Source of the DNA: Nitrosomonas supralitoralis
GTDB lineage: Bacteria > Pseudomonadota > Gammaproteobacteria > Burkholderiales > Nitrosomonadaceae
DNA length: 63,283 nt
Direction: 5' to 3'
Assembly: GCF_003011925.2 (NCBI RefSeq)
Contig: NZ_PXXU01000017.1
Location: 1-63,283 of the forward strand
The notes under the pieces are model-generated. The model was not told the origin of the DNA. It ran no database searches and worked only from the letters and a program-made list of their open reading frames with translations. How positions within the stretch are numbered: the first letter of the stretch is position 1; each line of letters begins with the position of its first letter. Below are positions 26,289-34,743 of this stretch, one piece after another. The position numbers were made by a program, and so were the translations under genes.

Positions 26289-27494
26289 ATGAAAAACCAA
26301 TTAAGTTTTGTCCTTATTACTTCTTTTCTGTGGTTGACTGCATGCACCACTGGAAGCATCAGTCCGACGCCGCCACCGACACAGTCTGATGAAAGTGTAG
26401 TGCCGTCTCAGTTGCCTGAGAAGACGTTGGCAAAGTCTATACATAAGCGCGTTCAATGGTCTGCATTGACCGGTTGGAGCAGTGATGATCTACTTCCGGC
26501 ATGGCAGGCTTTTATGCAAAGTTGTAGGGTTTTAAGCAAACAACTCATGTGGCAAGAAAATTGCAGAATTGCCGCATCACTGCAGCATCCCAGCAATTCA
26601 ACGATAAAATATTTTTTTGAAACTCATTTCATCCCTTATCAGATTATTAATACCGATAATACCGCGGAAGGTTTGATTACAGGCTACTATGAGCCTTTGC
26701 TGAAAGGAAGCCGAACATCCTCAAAACAATATCGTTTCCCAATTTATGCTGCTCCTGATGAGTTGTTGACCATCGAATTAGGCGAAGCCTACCCAGAGCT
26801 TAAAGATCTACGTTTGCGCGGACGTCTGAATGGCCGCAAAGTGGTGCCCTACTACAGCCGAGCGGAAATTATGAATAATCCAAAATTATTGGATGGGTAT
26901 GAGCTTTTTTGGGTGGAAGACGAGGTTGAATTATTTTTTCTGCATGTGCAGGGTTCCGGGAGAATTGTATTTGACAATGGCGAGGTGATGAAAATAGGCT
27001 TTGCTGATCAGAATGGCTACCCTTATAACTCGATTGGTAAGCTTTTGGTGCAACGTGGTGAACTGCCTTTAGAACAAGCATCCATGCAAGGTATCAAACA
27101 ATGGGGGCGGCAAAATCCGAGTAAATTGGCGGAATTGTTGCAGAAAAATGCACGTTACGTGTTTTTTCGCGAACTGCCATCCGATTTATCAGGCCCCATC
27201 GGTGCTTTGGGCGTTCCATTGACTGCAGGCAGAAGTATCGCCATCGATCCACTTTCAATCCCGCAGGGTGTGCCGGTGTTTCTGTCAACTACTTGGCCCA
27301 ATACGAATAAGCCTTTGAATCGGCTCATGATAGCACAAGACGTCGGAGGTGCGATTAAAGGTGGAGTGCGCGCTGATTTCTTTTGGGGTTTTGGGCATGA
27401 GGCTGGGAATCAGGCAGGTAAAATGAAGCAGGCGGGAAATATGTGGATATTGATGCCGAAGGAATATCAACCCGTTGTACTTACGCAGCAATAA
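26289..27494 (+). CDS. mltA: Membrane-bound lytic murein transglycosylase A
   Basis: Outer-membrane lipoprotein that cleaves the glycan backbone of peptidoglycan to form 1,6-anhydro-muropeptides. I start it at the ATG at 26289, which begins a lipoprotein signal (MKNQLSFVLITSFLWLTAC, lipobox Cys). The MltA domain shows EGLITGYYEPLLKGSR and FFLHVQGSGRIVF, and the C-terminal 3D domain has the three Asp positions around RLMIAQDVGGAIKGGVRADF plus FFWGFGHEAG. 401 residues, close to the family norm. Confidence 0.94.
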   Translation: MKNQLSFVLITSFLWLTACTTGSISPTPPPTQSDESVVPSQLPEKTLAKSIHKRVQWSALTGWSSDDLLPAWQAFMQSCRVLSKQLMWQENCRIAASLQHPSNSTIKYFFETHFIPYQIINTDNTAEGLITGYYEPLLKGSRTSSKQYRFPIYAAPDELLTIELGEAYPELKDLRLRGRLNGRKVVPYYSRAEIMNNPKLLDGYELFWVEDEVELFFLHVQGSGRIVFDNGEVMKIGFADQNGYPYNSIGKLLVQRGELPLEQASMQGIKQWGRQNPSKLAELLQKNARYVFFRELPSDLSGPIGALGVPLTAGRSIAIDPLSIPQGVPVFLSTTWPNTNKPLNRLMIAQDVGGAIKGGVRADFFWGFGHEAGNQAGKMKQAGNMWILMPKEYQPVVLTQQ

Positions 27495-27526
27495 AAAGCC
27501 TGCTGCAATTTATCAGCAAGCTTTTT
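27493..27526. terminator. Bidirectional terminator between mltA and dsbC
   Basis: AAAAAGCCTGCTG (27493-27505) pairs with CAGCAAGCTTTTT (27514-27526) with one wobble, and an 8-base loop. It ends in T5 on the plus strand and, read in reverse, T5 on the minus strand as well, so it can serve both converging genes. Confidence 0.85.
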
Positions 27527-27539
27527 AGCTATGTAAATT

Positions 27540-28262
27540 TTATTTTTCTTTGCTTGCGTTTTCCAGCTTTTCCTCAATAGCTGCGACAGGAATCATTCCT
27601 CCGACGATCGAGCCATCAGAAAAAATTAAGGTTGGCGTACCTGAAACTTTATTTTCACGACCTGATTTTACCAGTGTTTCCAGAGGCGTTTCGCAGTCTT
27701 TATCTGCTGGTGTGGTTCCTTTCAGCATAAAATCCTCCCAAGCCTTGATTTGATTTTCAGAGCACCAGATTTTCTTTGATAATTCCATCGAGCCATTAAG
27801 CACCGGATAAAGCAGGTTATAAACAGTAACATTTGTGATGTTGATCAATTCTTTTTCCAATTGCTTACAGTATGGGCAATTGGGGTCCGTATAAACTGCC
27901 AGTTTCCGCTTGCCATTACCCTTGACTGCTTTGATAGCATGTTGCAGAGGCAGTGTGTCGAATGGCACTCGCCTTGCCGATTTGATTTCTTCGATACGCT
28001 CATTGGTCATGCTAGCGCGGGTTTTGGTATCGATGACATGACCAAAAAAGAAATAATTTGCTTTATCATCGGAATAGAATAGTTCATCGCCTATAACGAT
28101 TTCGTATAACCCTGAAAAAGGTGTCTTCTTTAGACTGTCAATTTTTTGACCTTCGAAATGTGATTGAACGGCCTTCTTAACAGCTTCTTCATCGGCCCAT
28201 AGCGTTCCGGAAAAAAAACTTAATGATAGGATCGAAATGAAAAGCTTTAAGTGTATAGTCAT
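27540..28262 (-). CDS. dsbC: Thiol:disulfide interchange protein DsbC
   Basis: Periplasmic disulfide isomerase. Signal peptide MTIHLKLFISILSLSFFSG to about residue 23; an N-terminal dimerisation domain with GLYEIVIGDELFYSDD; then a thioredoxin domain with the active site CPYC in YTDPNCPYCKQ and the cis-Pro loop in VSGTPTLIFSDG. A second Cys pair (IWCSENQ and KDCETP) corresponds to the structural disulfide. 240 residues. Single gene, 24 bases after the UbiH-type gene. Confidence 0.94.
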   Translation of the reverse strand: MTIHLKLFISILSLSFFSGTLWADEEAVKKAVQSHFEGQKIDSLKKTPFSGLYEIVIGDELFYSDDKANYFFFGHVIDTKTRASMTNERIEEIKSARRVPFDTLPLQHAIKAVKGNGKRKLAVYTDPNCPYCKQLEKELINITNVTVYNLLYPVLNGSMELSKKIWCSENQIKAWEDFMLKGTTPADKDCETPLETLVKSGRENKVSGTPTLIFSDGSIVGGMIPVAAIEEKLENASKEK

Positions 28263-28286
28263 GACAACTCCTGTTTAAAAAGAAAT

Positions 28287-29456
28287 TTAATTCAAAGCGT
28301 GCCGCATCAATTGGTTTTTAATCAATGGCAGATGATTGGTTATTTCAAGCCCTAAATTGCGTATGCGGGCTAATGTCGGATTGGGATTGTTGAATAATTT
28401 CTGCAACCCATCCGTTACCAATTCCAGTGCCAGAATATCTTCCTTGCGAGCCAGTTCATAACGCCGCAACAACATATAACTGCCGCAATCTGTCAGTCTG
28501 TTTTGCGTATTCAGAATTGCCGCGAGTTCTCGCGTGTCACGTAATCCAAGATTGACACCCTGACCAGCCAGCGGATGGATACCATGCGCAGCATCGCCAA
28601 TTAGCACTAGACGAGGCTTAGCCAATTTTTTTACATGAACATAGTTCAATGGAAAACCTACTGGCGGTGTAATCAACTGCAAGGCACCCAGAACACGTGA
28701 AGAAGCTTCTTCCACTTGTTGACAGAGTTCTTTTGCAGGCAAGTTACGTAAGAACTTTGCATGCTCCTCCGTGGTAGACCAAACCATTGATACTCGTTTA
28801 TCTGGTAGCGGAAGTAATGCCAGTACACCATCTCGTCTGAACCATTGATGAGCAATCTGACGGTGTGATAGTTCCGTGTTGAAATTAGCTACTACGCCAA
28901 TCTGATTGTAGCCATGTTGCGACACATCTATCTCTGCTTGTTTACGTACCCATGAATTTACGCCATCTGCACCCACAACCAATGCAGTTTCAAGCTGACT
29001 GCCGTCAGCCAGATGGACATTGACATGCGTATCTTGCCAGATGATTGCGGTACATTTTGCAGGACAGAATATTTGAATATTTGAATTTGAAGATTTAAGC
29101 GTTTGCCAAACAGCTGATTGCAATTGGCGGTTTTCAGCAATGAATGCCAATTCGGATAAACCAATCTCATACGCGCTGAAGTTAATGTGTGCTGTATTGT
29201 CATCGCCAAATACCGCCATCTCATAAACTGGCGCTACCCGGTCAATTTCCATCAACTGCCACGCGCCCAGTTGTTGCAGGAAAGCGGCGCTGCCCGGGCT
29301 TATCGCATACACCCGGCTATCCCAGCTCTCATCTTGCGCTACCGGTACGGATTCATGTGGTTCAATTAATGCTATTTTCAGGCCGCTATCCTTTAAAGCA
29401 GTAACCAAACTTGCACCGACGAGTCCACCGCCAATCACTATAATATCGAATTTCAT
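28287..29456 (-). CDS. UbiH/VisC-type FAD-dependent hydroxylase (ubiquinone biosynthesis)
   Basis: A 389-residue flavin monooxygenase of the UbiH/UbiF/VisC family that hydroxylates the ring of ubiquinone precursors. The dinucleotide motif is IIVIGGGLVGASLV at the start, the DG motif is VVGADGVNSWVRKQ, and the GD motif is LIGDAAHGIHPLAGQGVNLG. The family members differ in which ring carbon they hydroxylate; sequence alone does not settle this, though a UbiH/UbiI position is likely. It is upstream of dsbC on the same strand and probably shares its transcript. Confidence 0.9.
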   Translation of the reverse strand: MKFDIIVIGGGLVGASLVTALKDSGLKIALIEPHESVPVAQDESWDSRVYAISPGSAAFLQQLGAWQLMEIDRVAPVYEMAVFGDDNTAHINFSAYEIGLSELAFIAENRQLQSAVWQTLKSSNSNIQIFCPAKCTAIIWQDTHVNVHLADGSQLETALVVGADGVNSWVRKQAEIDVSQHGYNQIGVVANFNTELSHRQIAHQWFRRDGVLALLPLPDKRVSMVWSTTEEHAKFLRNLPAKELCQQVEEASSRVLGALQLITPPVGFPLNYVHVKKLAKPRLVLIGDAAHGIHPLAGQGVNLGLRDTRELAAILNTQNRLTDCGSYMLLRRYELARKEDILALELVTDGLQKLFNNPNPTLARIRNLGLEITNHLPLIKNQLMRHALN

Positions 29457-29666
29457 GGAATTGATTATACAACTGGTTTGTTAAGGACAGGTAACACAAA
29501 CTTCATCTGCGCCGAAAGTGAATATTGTTGGTTGACCGAATCATTCGACAACCGTGCGTTATGAGTTGATCAAATTAATGTTATCAACAGACACCGAAAG
29601 CATCGGTAAACATTACCCAATTCCATGAAAATACGCATAAACCCTTGTCATGTCACATATTTGATC

Positions 29667-29695
29667 TTGACAAGCCACCTCCTCAAGGGCAGAAT
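29667..29695 (+). promoter_or_regulatory. Promoter of the CAU tRNA gene
   Basis: TTGACA (29667-29672, perfect -35), 17 bases, CAGAAT (29690-29695), followed by the GC-rich stretch GCGGCCC where a stringent discriminator would lie. The tRNA begins about 18 bases after the expected start. The rest of the 29457-29719 spacer shows nothing else that I recognise. Confidence 0.75.
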
Positions 29696-29719
29696 GCGGC
29701 CCTTGTGTTTTAAGCGCGT

Positions 29720-29795
29720 GGCGAATTAGCTCAGTGGTTAGAGCAGCGGAATCATAATCCGTTGGTCCCCAGTTCGAATCTGGGATTCGCTACCA
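29720..29795 (+). tRNA. tRNA with CAU anticodon (Ile2 or elongator Met)
   Basis: A complete cloverleaf of 76 bases with an encoded CCA. Acceptor GGCGAAT pairs with ATTCGCT (a G-U first pair); D arm AGCTCAGTGGTTAGAGC; anticodon stem GCGGA/TCCGT around loop ATCATAA, anticodon CAU; T arm CCCAG-TTCGAATC-TGGG. It lacks the initiator feature of three G-C pairs at the base of the anticodon stem. The D arm and variable region match the tRNA-Ile2 scaffold (whose C34 is changed to lysidine by TilS) better than Met-m, but Met cannot be excluded. Confidence 0.93.
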
Positions 29796-29987
29796 TCTTT
29801 ATGGACAAGGATTGGTTTGGCGGCTAATATTTTTTAGGGCTTGCCATCAAGGGTAATTTTTCTACATGGTTATCAGCACAGCCATTTCTTTTTTCTCCTG
29901 TTTTTATTCCTATTCAGTACAACTTGCCTTCATATATAGGTAGTAAGAATGTTATGGCTAAAAATAACATGCTTCTGCTTATTTACT

Positions 29988-30015
29988 TTCGACAGTGGAA
30001 TGAATGCGCTATAGT
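29988..30015 (+). promoter_or_regulatory. Possible promoter of cysK in a 396-base spacer
   Basis: The spacer 29796-30191 holds TTCGAC (29988-29993), 16 bases, TATAGT (30010-30015), about 180 bases before cysK. A small hairpin, GTTATGGCTAAAAATAAC, lies at 29951. A long leader or activator site for CysB could occupy the rest; I see no clear motif. Confidence 0.4.
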
Positions 30016-30191
30016 GAAACTTTTGGCTCAGAAGTTACGATAGAATCGTAATGGACAGGATTTCAGTACATTCATTTGTGCCGAAACTATCAAGCTATGA
30101 GCATCAATGATTGTGATTCGGCGATTAATTTAAAAAAAGTTAATAGGGTGCATTTGGCTTGAAATCCGAATCAGACGCATAAAGGGAAATC

Positions 30192-31169
30192 ATGGTAAAT
30201 TGGTTTAAAGACAATTCGTTATCTATTGGAAAAACTCCATTGGTGCGACTGAATCGTGTAATTGACGATGCATCAGCAATCGTGCTGGGAAAAATTGAAG
30301 GACGTAATCCGGCGTATTCGGTTAAGTGTCGCATTGGTGTCGCGATGATTGACGATGCTGAGCGCAGAGGATTATTGGGACCTGGGAAAGAAATTGTTGA
30401 GCCCACTAGCGGTAATACTGGGATCGCGCTGGCTTTTGTAGCAGCCGCGCGAGGAATTCCATTGACTTTGACGATGCCTGAAACGATGAGTCTGGAGCGG
30501 CGTAAATTACTGATCGCTTTGGGCGCCAAGCTAGAATTAACCGAAGGTGCACACGGAATGAATGGCGCTTTGGCGAAGGCGGAAGAGATTGTCGCCTCTG
30601 ATCCGGACCGGTATGTGTTGCTGCATCAGTTCAAGAACCCAGCTAATCCGGAAATTCATGAAAAAACCACAGGACCGGAAATATGGAGTGATACTGATGG
30701 TGCTGTCGATATTTTTGTAGCTGGCGTGGGTACAGGTGGTACGATTACCGGCGTTTCTCGTTATATCAAACACACCAAAGGTAAAGCTATTACTTCGGTG
30801 GCGGTTGAGCCCACTGCGAGCCCCGTATTGTCACAAAAGCGTACTGGAGTTTCATTGAAGCCTGGACCGCATAAAATTCAGGGTATTGGCGCTGGTTTTG
30901 TGCCCGATAATCTGGATCTTTCGCTAGTGGACGAAATCGAGCAAGTTACCAATGAAGAGGCGATACTATATGCGCGACGCTTAGCGAGTGAGGAGGGCAT
31001 TCTCGCTGGTATTTCCTGCGGTGCGGCCGTGGCGGCTGCAGTACGTCATGCTAAGCTTCCTCAGAATGTGGGGAAAACTATCGTAGTAATATTGCCTGAT
31101 TCCGCTGAGCGTTATCTGAGCAGTATTCTTTTTGAAGGTATGTATGATGCACAAGGTTTGACATCATAG
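30192..31169 (+). CDS. cysK: Cysteine synthase A CysK
   Basis: O-acetylserine sulfhydrylase, PLP enzyme, 325 residues. The PLP lysine is in [14 protein letters not shown], the substrate loop is [13 protein letters not shown], and the phosphate loop is [21 protein letters not shown] and the wider C-terminal half mark the CysK type. It overlaps cysE by one base, so synthesis of both partners of the cysteine synthase complex is coupled. A second form, CysM, is encoded at about 21 kb. Confidence 0.95.
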   Translation: MVNWFKDNSLSIGKTPLVRLNRVIDDASAIVLGKIEGRNPAYSVKCRIGVAMIDDAERRGLLGPGKEIVEPTSGNTGIALAFVAAARGIPLTLTMPETMSLERRKLLIALGAKLELTEGAHGMNGALAKAEEIVASDPDRYVLLHQFKNPANPEIHEKTTGPEIWSDTDGAVDIFVAGVGTGGTITGVSRYIKHTKGKAITSVAVEPTASPVLSQKRTGVSLKPGPHKIQGIGAGFVPDNLDLSLVDEIEQVTNEEAILYARRLASEEGILAGISCGAAVAAAVRHAKLPQNVGKTIVVILPDSAERYLSSILFEGMYDAQGLTS

Positions 31170-32119
31170 TGAACACTAACAAGCGAACACGTGATCTTTT
31201 ATTGCGTACTACGCATCTGGATGTAGATAGTATCGTTGCTGAGTTGCGAGCAATTCGTATAGCCTCATTGGAAAGTCGCAACCGACATGATCGCCCGCCC
31301 AGACTACCGTCACGCAGGATGCTGGCGAGTGTTGCAGAGGGCCTGAGTGCAGCTATGTTTCCGAATCGGCTGGGTTCATCCGAGTTGGCTGATGAGGGAA
31401 TCGATCATTATGTTGGACATACGCTGAATATGACATTGCGCGAGTTAATGGTGCAGATTCAGCATGAGTTGCACTATAACTCTGGTTTGGAAGTTCTTGG
31501 CGATGAGGATCGTGCACAATCGGTAGCGATTACACAGGCGTTTGCAAAACGCTTGCCGGAGGTCCGACGTTTGCTGGAAACTGATATTAAGGCAGCGTAT
31601 GAAGGCGATCCGGCAGCGCGGAATGTGGATGAAGTACTGGTTTGTTACCCTGGTATCATGGCGATTACGCATTATCGGTTGGGGCATGTTTTGCATGGTT
31701 TAGGGGTGCCTCTGATTGCGCGAATGTTTTCGGAAATTGCGCATTCGGTCACCGGTATTGAAATTCATCCGGGCGCACAGATTGGTGGCAGTTTCTTCAT
31801 TGATCATGGAACTGGGGTGGTGATTGGAGAGACTGCGATCATTGGAAAAAATGTTCGGTTGTATCAGGCGGTTACGCTTGGCGCGAAACGTTTTCCGGTG
31901 GATGAGAATGGGACCCTGGTGAAAGGCAATTTGCGCCACCCCATTGTGGAAGATGACGTGGTGATTTATGCCGGTGCTACAATTTTGGGACGAATTACCA
32001 TAGGACGAGGCTCGACGATTGGCGGTAATGTATGGCTGACACGGAGTGTGCCACCGGGCAGTAATATTTCTCAGGCGCAGATGCGTCATGAGGTATTTGA
32101 GGGTGGTGCCGGAATTTAA
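31169..32119 (+). CDS. Serine O-acetyltransferase (EpsC/CysE type)
   Basis: Makes O-acetylserine from serine and acetyl-CoA. 316 residues, longer at the N-terminus than E. coli CysE, as in the EpsC-type plant/bacterial forms. The start is GTG, sharing one G with the cysK stop (TAGTG). The left-handed helix repeats are clear: GIEIHPGAQIGGSFFIDHGT, then GVVIGETAIIGKNVRLYQAV, and VVIYAGATILGRITIGRGST. The catalytic His is in FFIDHGTG. C-terminal residues end GGAGI rather than the CysK-anchoring Ile tail in a longer form; Ile is nevertheless the last residue, as needed for CysK binding. Confidence 0.92.
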   Translation: MNTNKRTRDLLLRTTHLDVDSIVAELRAIRIASLESRNRHDRPPRLPSRRMLASVAEGLSAAMFPNRLGSSELADEGIDHYVGHTLNMTLRELMVQIQHELHYNSGLEVLGDEDRAQSVAITQAFAKRLPEVRRLLETDIKAAYEGDPAARNVDEVLVCYPGIMAITHYRLGHVLHGLGVPLIARMFSEIAHSVTGIEIHPGAQIGGSFFIDHGTGVVIGETAIIGKNVRLYQAVTLGAKRFPVDENGTLVKGNLRHPIVEDDVVIYAGATILGRITIGRGSTIGGNVWLTRSVPPGSNISQAQMRHEVFEGGAGI

Positions 32120-32153
32120 TTAATTGTTGCTCATTTTTTCCTCTAGGGATCAT

Positions 32154-32561
32154 ATGACTGTGAACAAAGTAATTCTCACATTGGACGATGCCAAGAAAAT
32201 GGCGGCGGGCGCGGAATCGGAAGCAATGCGGAACGAATGGCCGGTTGTTATTGCAATTGTCGATGATGGTGGTCATTTGCTTTATTTGCAACGTCTGGAC
32301 TATGCGCAATATGGCAGTATCAATGTGGCGATTGAAAAAGCGCGTGCAGCGATTGCCTTTCGCCGCCCGACCAAGATATGGGAAGACAATATTGCAGAAG
32401 GGCAATTGCGCTATCTGAATTTGCCAGGCACCTTGCCGATTGAAGGCGGACTGCCGATTATTGTTAACAATCAATTTGTCGGTGCAATCGGCGTCAGCGG
32501 CGTAAGATCTTTCCAAGATGCCCAGATAGCTCAGGCTGGAATCGATGCATTATTATCTTAA
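32154..32561 (+). CDS. GlcG/HbpS-family protein
   Basis: A 135-residue protein of the GlcG/HbpS (DUF336, heme-binding or corrinoid adenosyltransferase-like) fold. Motifs VVIAIVDDGGHLLYLQRLDYA, KARAAIAFRRPT, LPIEGGLPIIVNNQFVGAIGVSG are typical. The frame extends to a TTG at 32124 but the ATG at 32154 behind CTAGGGA is preferred. It follows cysE by 34 bases and may share its transcript. The role is undefined in the family; some bind heme or redox-sensing metal. Confidence 0.85.
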   Translation: MTVNKVILTLDDAKKMAAGAESEAMRNEWPVVIAIVDDGGHLLYLQRLDYAQYGSINVAIEKARAAIAFRRPTKIWEDNIAEGQLRYLNLPGTLPIEGGLPIIVNNQFVGAIGVSGVRSFQDAQIAQAGIDALLS

Positions 32562-32657
32562 TTTTCTTTCTAAGAACTTGCAAAGGATCTCTTGAGTTTT
32601 GTACTAACATAAACTTTCATCGACCTCCTCAGAATTCGAGCAGTTCTGAAAAAATTT

Positions 32658-33152
32658 CTAACTATGCCTGTCCGCGTCTGGCTGGGTCAAGTAAATGAGG
32701 GTGGCAGCAGTAATCATTACTAAACGAAATGCAGCTTGTTGACCATTGGCTACTTCCGATTGCCACATTAAAAACCATTCTCCACCAATTGCCATAAATC
32801 CGGTAAACCACAGGAAGAAACCGAGAGTGAGTCCGAGTATCGCCATGCTTTTTGCTTGATTAAAAGATGATGGGTTTCTGATGTTCTGGCACAAACGCAA
32901 GCCACCCAGCCAACATAGCCCAGCGATCAGTATTTCAGTAACAATGATCAGTCCATAAGCTGCATGATGCAGAAAAGGGGATTCGATTGCTCGCCAGCGT
33001 CCCTGGTTATCAGGAAAAGTCGTATCCATCAACAGAACATGTACGGTAATGAAGAAATTTGAGTTGTAATCGGTGAGATTATTGAATACTACCAGCGATG
33101 CGTACAACGCAAAAGACAATACCATCACAATTTTTGACAATCGCGTATACAT
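32658..33152 (-). CDS. DUF2165 small integral membrane protein
   Basis: A 164-residue membrane protein with four predicted spans (about 8-28, 65-90, 100-125, 140-157). The pattern YASLVVFNNLTDYNSNFFIT, then HVLLMDTTFPDN, and AIGGEWFLMWQS matches DUF2165, a family of unknown function. It is monocistronic and points away from the Tim44-like gene's end only by a 120-base gap that contains a strong palindrome. Confidence 0.85.
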   Translation of the reverse strand: MYTRLSKIVMVLSFALYASLVVFNNLTDYNSNFFITVHVLLMDTTFPDNQGRWRAIESPFLHHAAYGLIIVTEILIAGLCWLGGLRLCQNIRNPSSFNQAKSMAILGLTLGFFLWFTGFMAIGGEWFLMWQSEVANGQQAAFRLVMITAATLIYLTQPDADRHS

Positions 33153-33203
33153 GGTAATTAAAGCAAGTACGCAAGTTTAAACTTGAAGTTATCTGTTAAC
33201 CCA

Positions 33204-33237
33204 GGTCAGCACTACTTCGGTTTGAGTAGTGCTGACC
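33204..33237. terminator. Perfect 13-base inverted repeat after the Tim44-like gene
   Basis: GGTCAGCACTACT (33204-33216) pairs with AGTAGTGCTGACC (33225-33237), loop of 8 bases. No U-tract follows on either strand, so it is not a classical terminator. It may be an RNA stabiliser of the Tim44-like mRNA, a rho-dependent end or an operator of the DUF2165 gene whose start lies 52 bases downstream. Confidence 0.5.
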
Positions 33238-33271
33238 GAGATTAAAGAGCGGTGTGATAACAAACAACAGT

Positions 33272-34129
33272 CTAAGAAACTTGTTGAATGCCGGCCAACA
33301 ACCATGTGGCATGTGGGTCCTTGAGATTTTTTTGTACATGCCAGATTTCATCAAATGCTTCTGGATCACCATCCGGCAAATCTCTTAACTGACCTGTGAA
33401 ACGAACACTTGCGATGGCCATATCATCAGTTGTTTCGACTTCTAGAAAATTAGCATCAATGAACATGACTTCCGTTTTTTGTTGCGCATCACCACGTTCA
33501 TTAATTTGCGTACTAATTTCAGCCAGCATAGCGGGCGTCGTGTAGTCGCGAATTTCATTAATATCACCATGATCGTGAGCAGCCTGCAAACGCATAAACG
33601 AAGCTTTTGCGTTGCGTAAAAAAGGTTCTACTTTGAAGTCTGCGGGGATATTGGGTTGCCGATGAGCGGTTTGATCGTTCATGGCCGCGGTTCCAGCAGG
33701 AGGCGTGAACGCAGGGGTATTGAAGCTATCACGTGTATTTGTATTCATGCCCGAGTATTGCATGGAGGGCGATTGTTCCACTTTGGGTTTACGCAGCATA
33801 CGGATGATGAAAAACGCAGCGCCTACGAGTAACAGCATGGTTACGATATCCATCATGTTGATGTTTTCAAACGCGCCTCCCATAAAGAGTGCAGCCAATA
33901 AACCACCAGCGGCCAAGCCGGCTAATGCACCGCCCCATTTACTGCCGCCTGCTGCTGCGGGCGCTGCTGCTGGTGCTTGTTGAGGCTTAGGTGCAGCTTG
34001 CTGCTGATTAACCGATTGACGTTGAGTGCCAAGATTCTTGCCACCGCCCATGCGCTTAGCTTCCGCATCAAAAGCTAGCAAGCCAAAACTGAAGATAGCT
34101 AAAGTCAGAAAGGTGAGTATTTTCTTCAT
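33272..34129 (-). CDS. Tim44-like domain protein
   Basis: A 285-residue protein: signal peptide (MKKILTFLTLAIFSFGLLAF, cleavage near AEA), a Gly/Gln/Ala-rich linker (QQQAAPKPQQAPAAAPAAAG), two hydrophobic segments (AGLAAGGLLAALFMGGAF and IVTMLLLVGAAFFIIRML), then a Tim44-like domain from about residue 160 with EPFLRNAKASFMRLQAAHD and DDMAIASVRFTGQLRD. This layout is common in betaproteobacteria (PF04280), role unknown, probably at the membrane. Confidence 0.85.
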   Translation of the reverse strand: MKKILTFLTLAIFSFGLLAFDAEAKRMGGGKNLGTQRQSVNQQQAAPKPQQAPAAAPAAAGGSKWGGALAGLAAGGLLAALFMGGAFENINMMDIVTMLLLVGAAFFIIRMLRKPKVEQSPSMQYSGMNTNTRDSFNTPAFTPPAGTAAMNDQTAHRQPNIPADFKVEPFLRNAKASFMRLQAAHDHGDINEIRDYTTPAMLAEISTQINERGDAQQKTEVMFIDANFLEVETTDDMAIASVRFTGQLRDLPDGDPEAFDEIWHVQKNLKDPHATWLLAGIQQVS

Positions 34130-34261
34130 AATGATCTCGCAAACTGTATTGTAAAAGCTCCGAGTATAGCATCGGGTTTGTGCTACCAGCTACATTGAAT
34201 TTTCAGTTATGCAAATTTTGAGTACGATCCTTCTGTCGCGAAAAGCATTTGATGGCATTCC

Positions 34262-34696
34262 CTAGCGTAACAATACTAAATGGGGGATTGCTTCGTTCTC
34301 AATCCATACAATTGCATTCTGATTGAATTTTTGTCCGATTGACCGGGCGGTATTGAGATCCAATCCAGAAACAAAGAAGCTTTTTTCAGGCGGCCATTTA
34401 CCAGATGGATCTACATTCAGGCTTTCAATCGTCGAGTAAGAATGATGATTCAAATAACTCCTGAGTAATTCGTGTGCAGCTAAGTTTGCCTCGTTACTTG
34501 CAAGTCGGCTGCATGGATTATAAGCACTCATTATCGCAGCGCAGGATTGTCTGAGTGTCGCCAGAAGTTTTGTGAGCGGTTTCGAATGTTGGTCGATGCG
34601 CAGGGATATTGCATCTGGACCGATCCCAACTTGATAATATGTGCTAAGGTAGCTGGCGATAAGGTTTTTAGAGATCAACGATAGTGTCAAAGTCAT
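34262..34696 (-). CDS. DUF3293 protein
   Basis: A 144-residue soluble protein of unknown function. IMSAYNPCSRLASNEANLAA, the SGKWPPEKSFFVSGLDL block and FNQNAIVWIENE match the DUF3293 family in order and spacing. No catalytic motif is known. It stands 48 bases downstream of the cytochrome gene on the same strand and may be transcribed with it. Confidence 0.8.
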   Translation of the reverse strand: MTLTLSLISKNLIASYLSTYYQVGIGPDAISLRIDQHSKPLTKLLATLRQSCAAIMSAYNPCSRLASNEANLAAHELLRSYLNHHSYSTIESLNVDPSGKWPPEKSFFVSGLDLNTARSIGQKFNQNAIVWIENEAIPHLVLLR

Positions 34697-34743
34697 TGGC
34701 TTCGATAGCAGCGTATATAACGCTGCATAGGCATGCGGATTTA

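Noticed and set aside
31700..32516. Minus-strand frames of 129 and 173 codons over cysE and the GlcG-like gene
   Set aside because: Antisense of strongly supported genes; no family resemblance.
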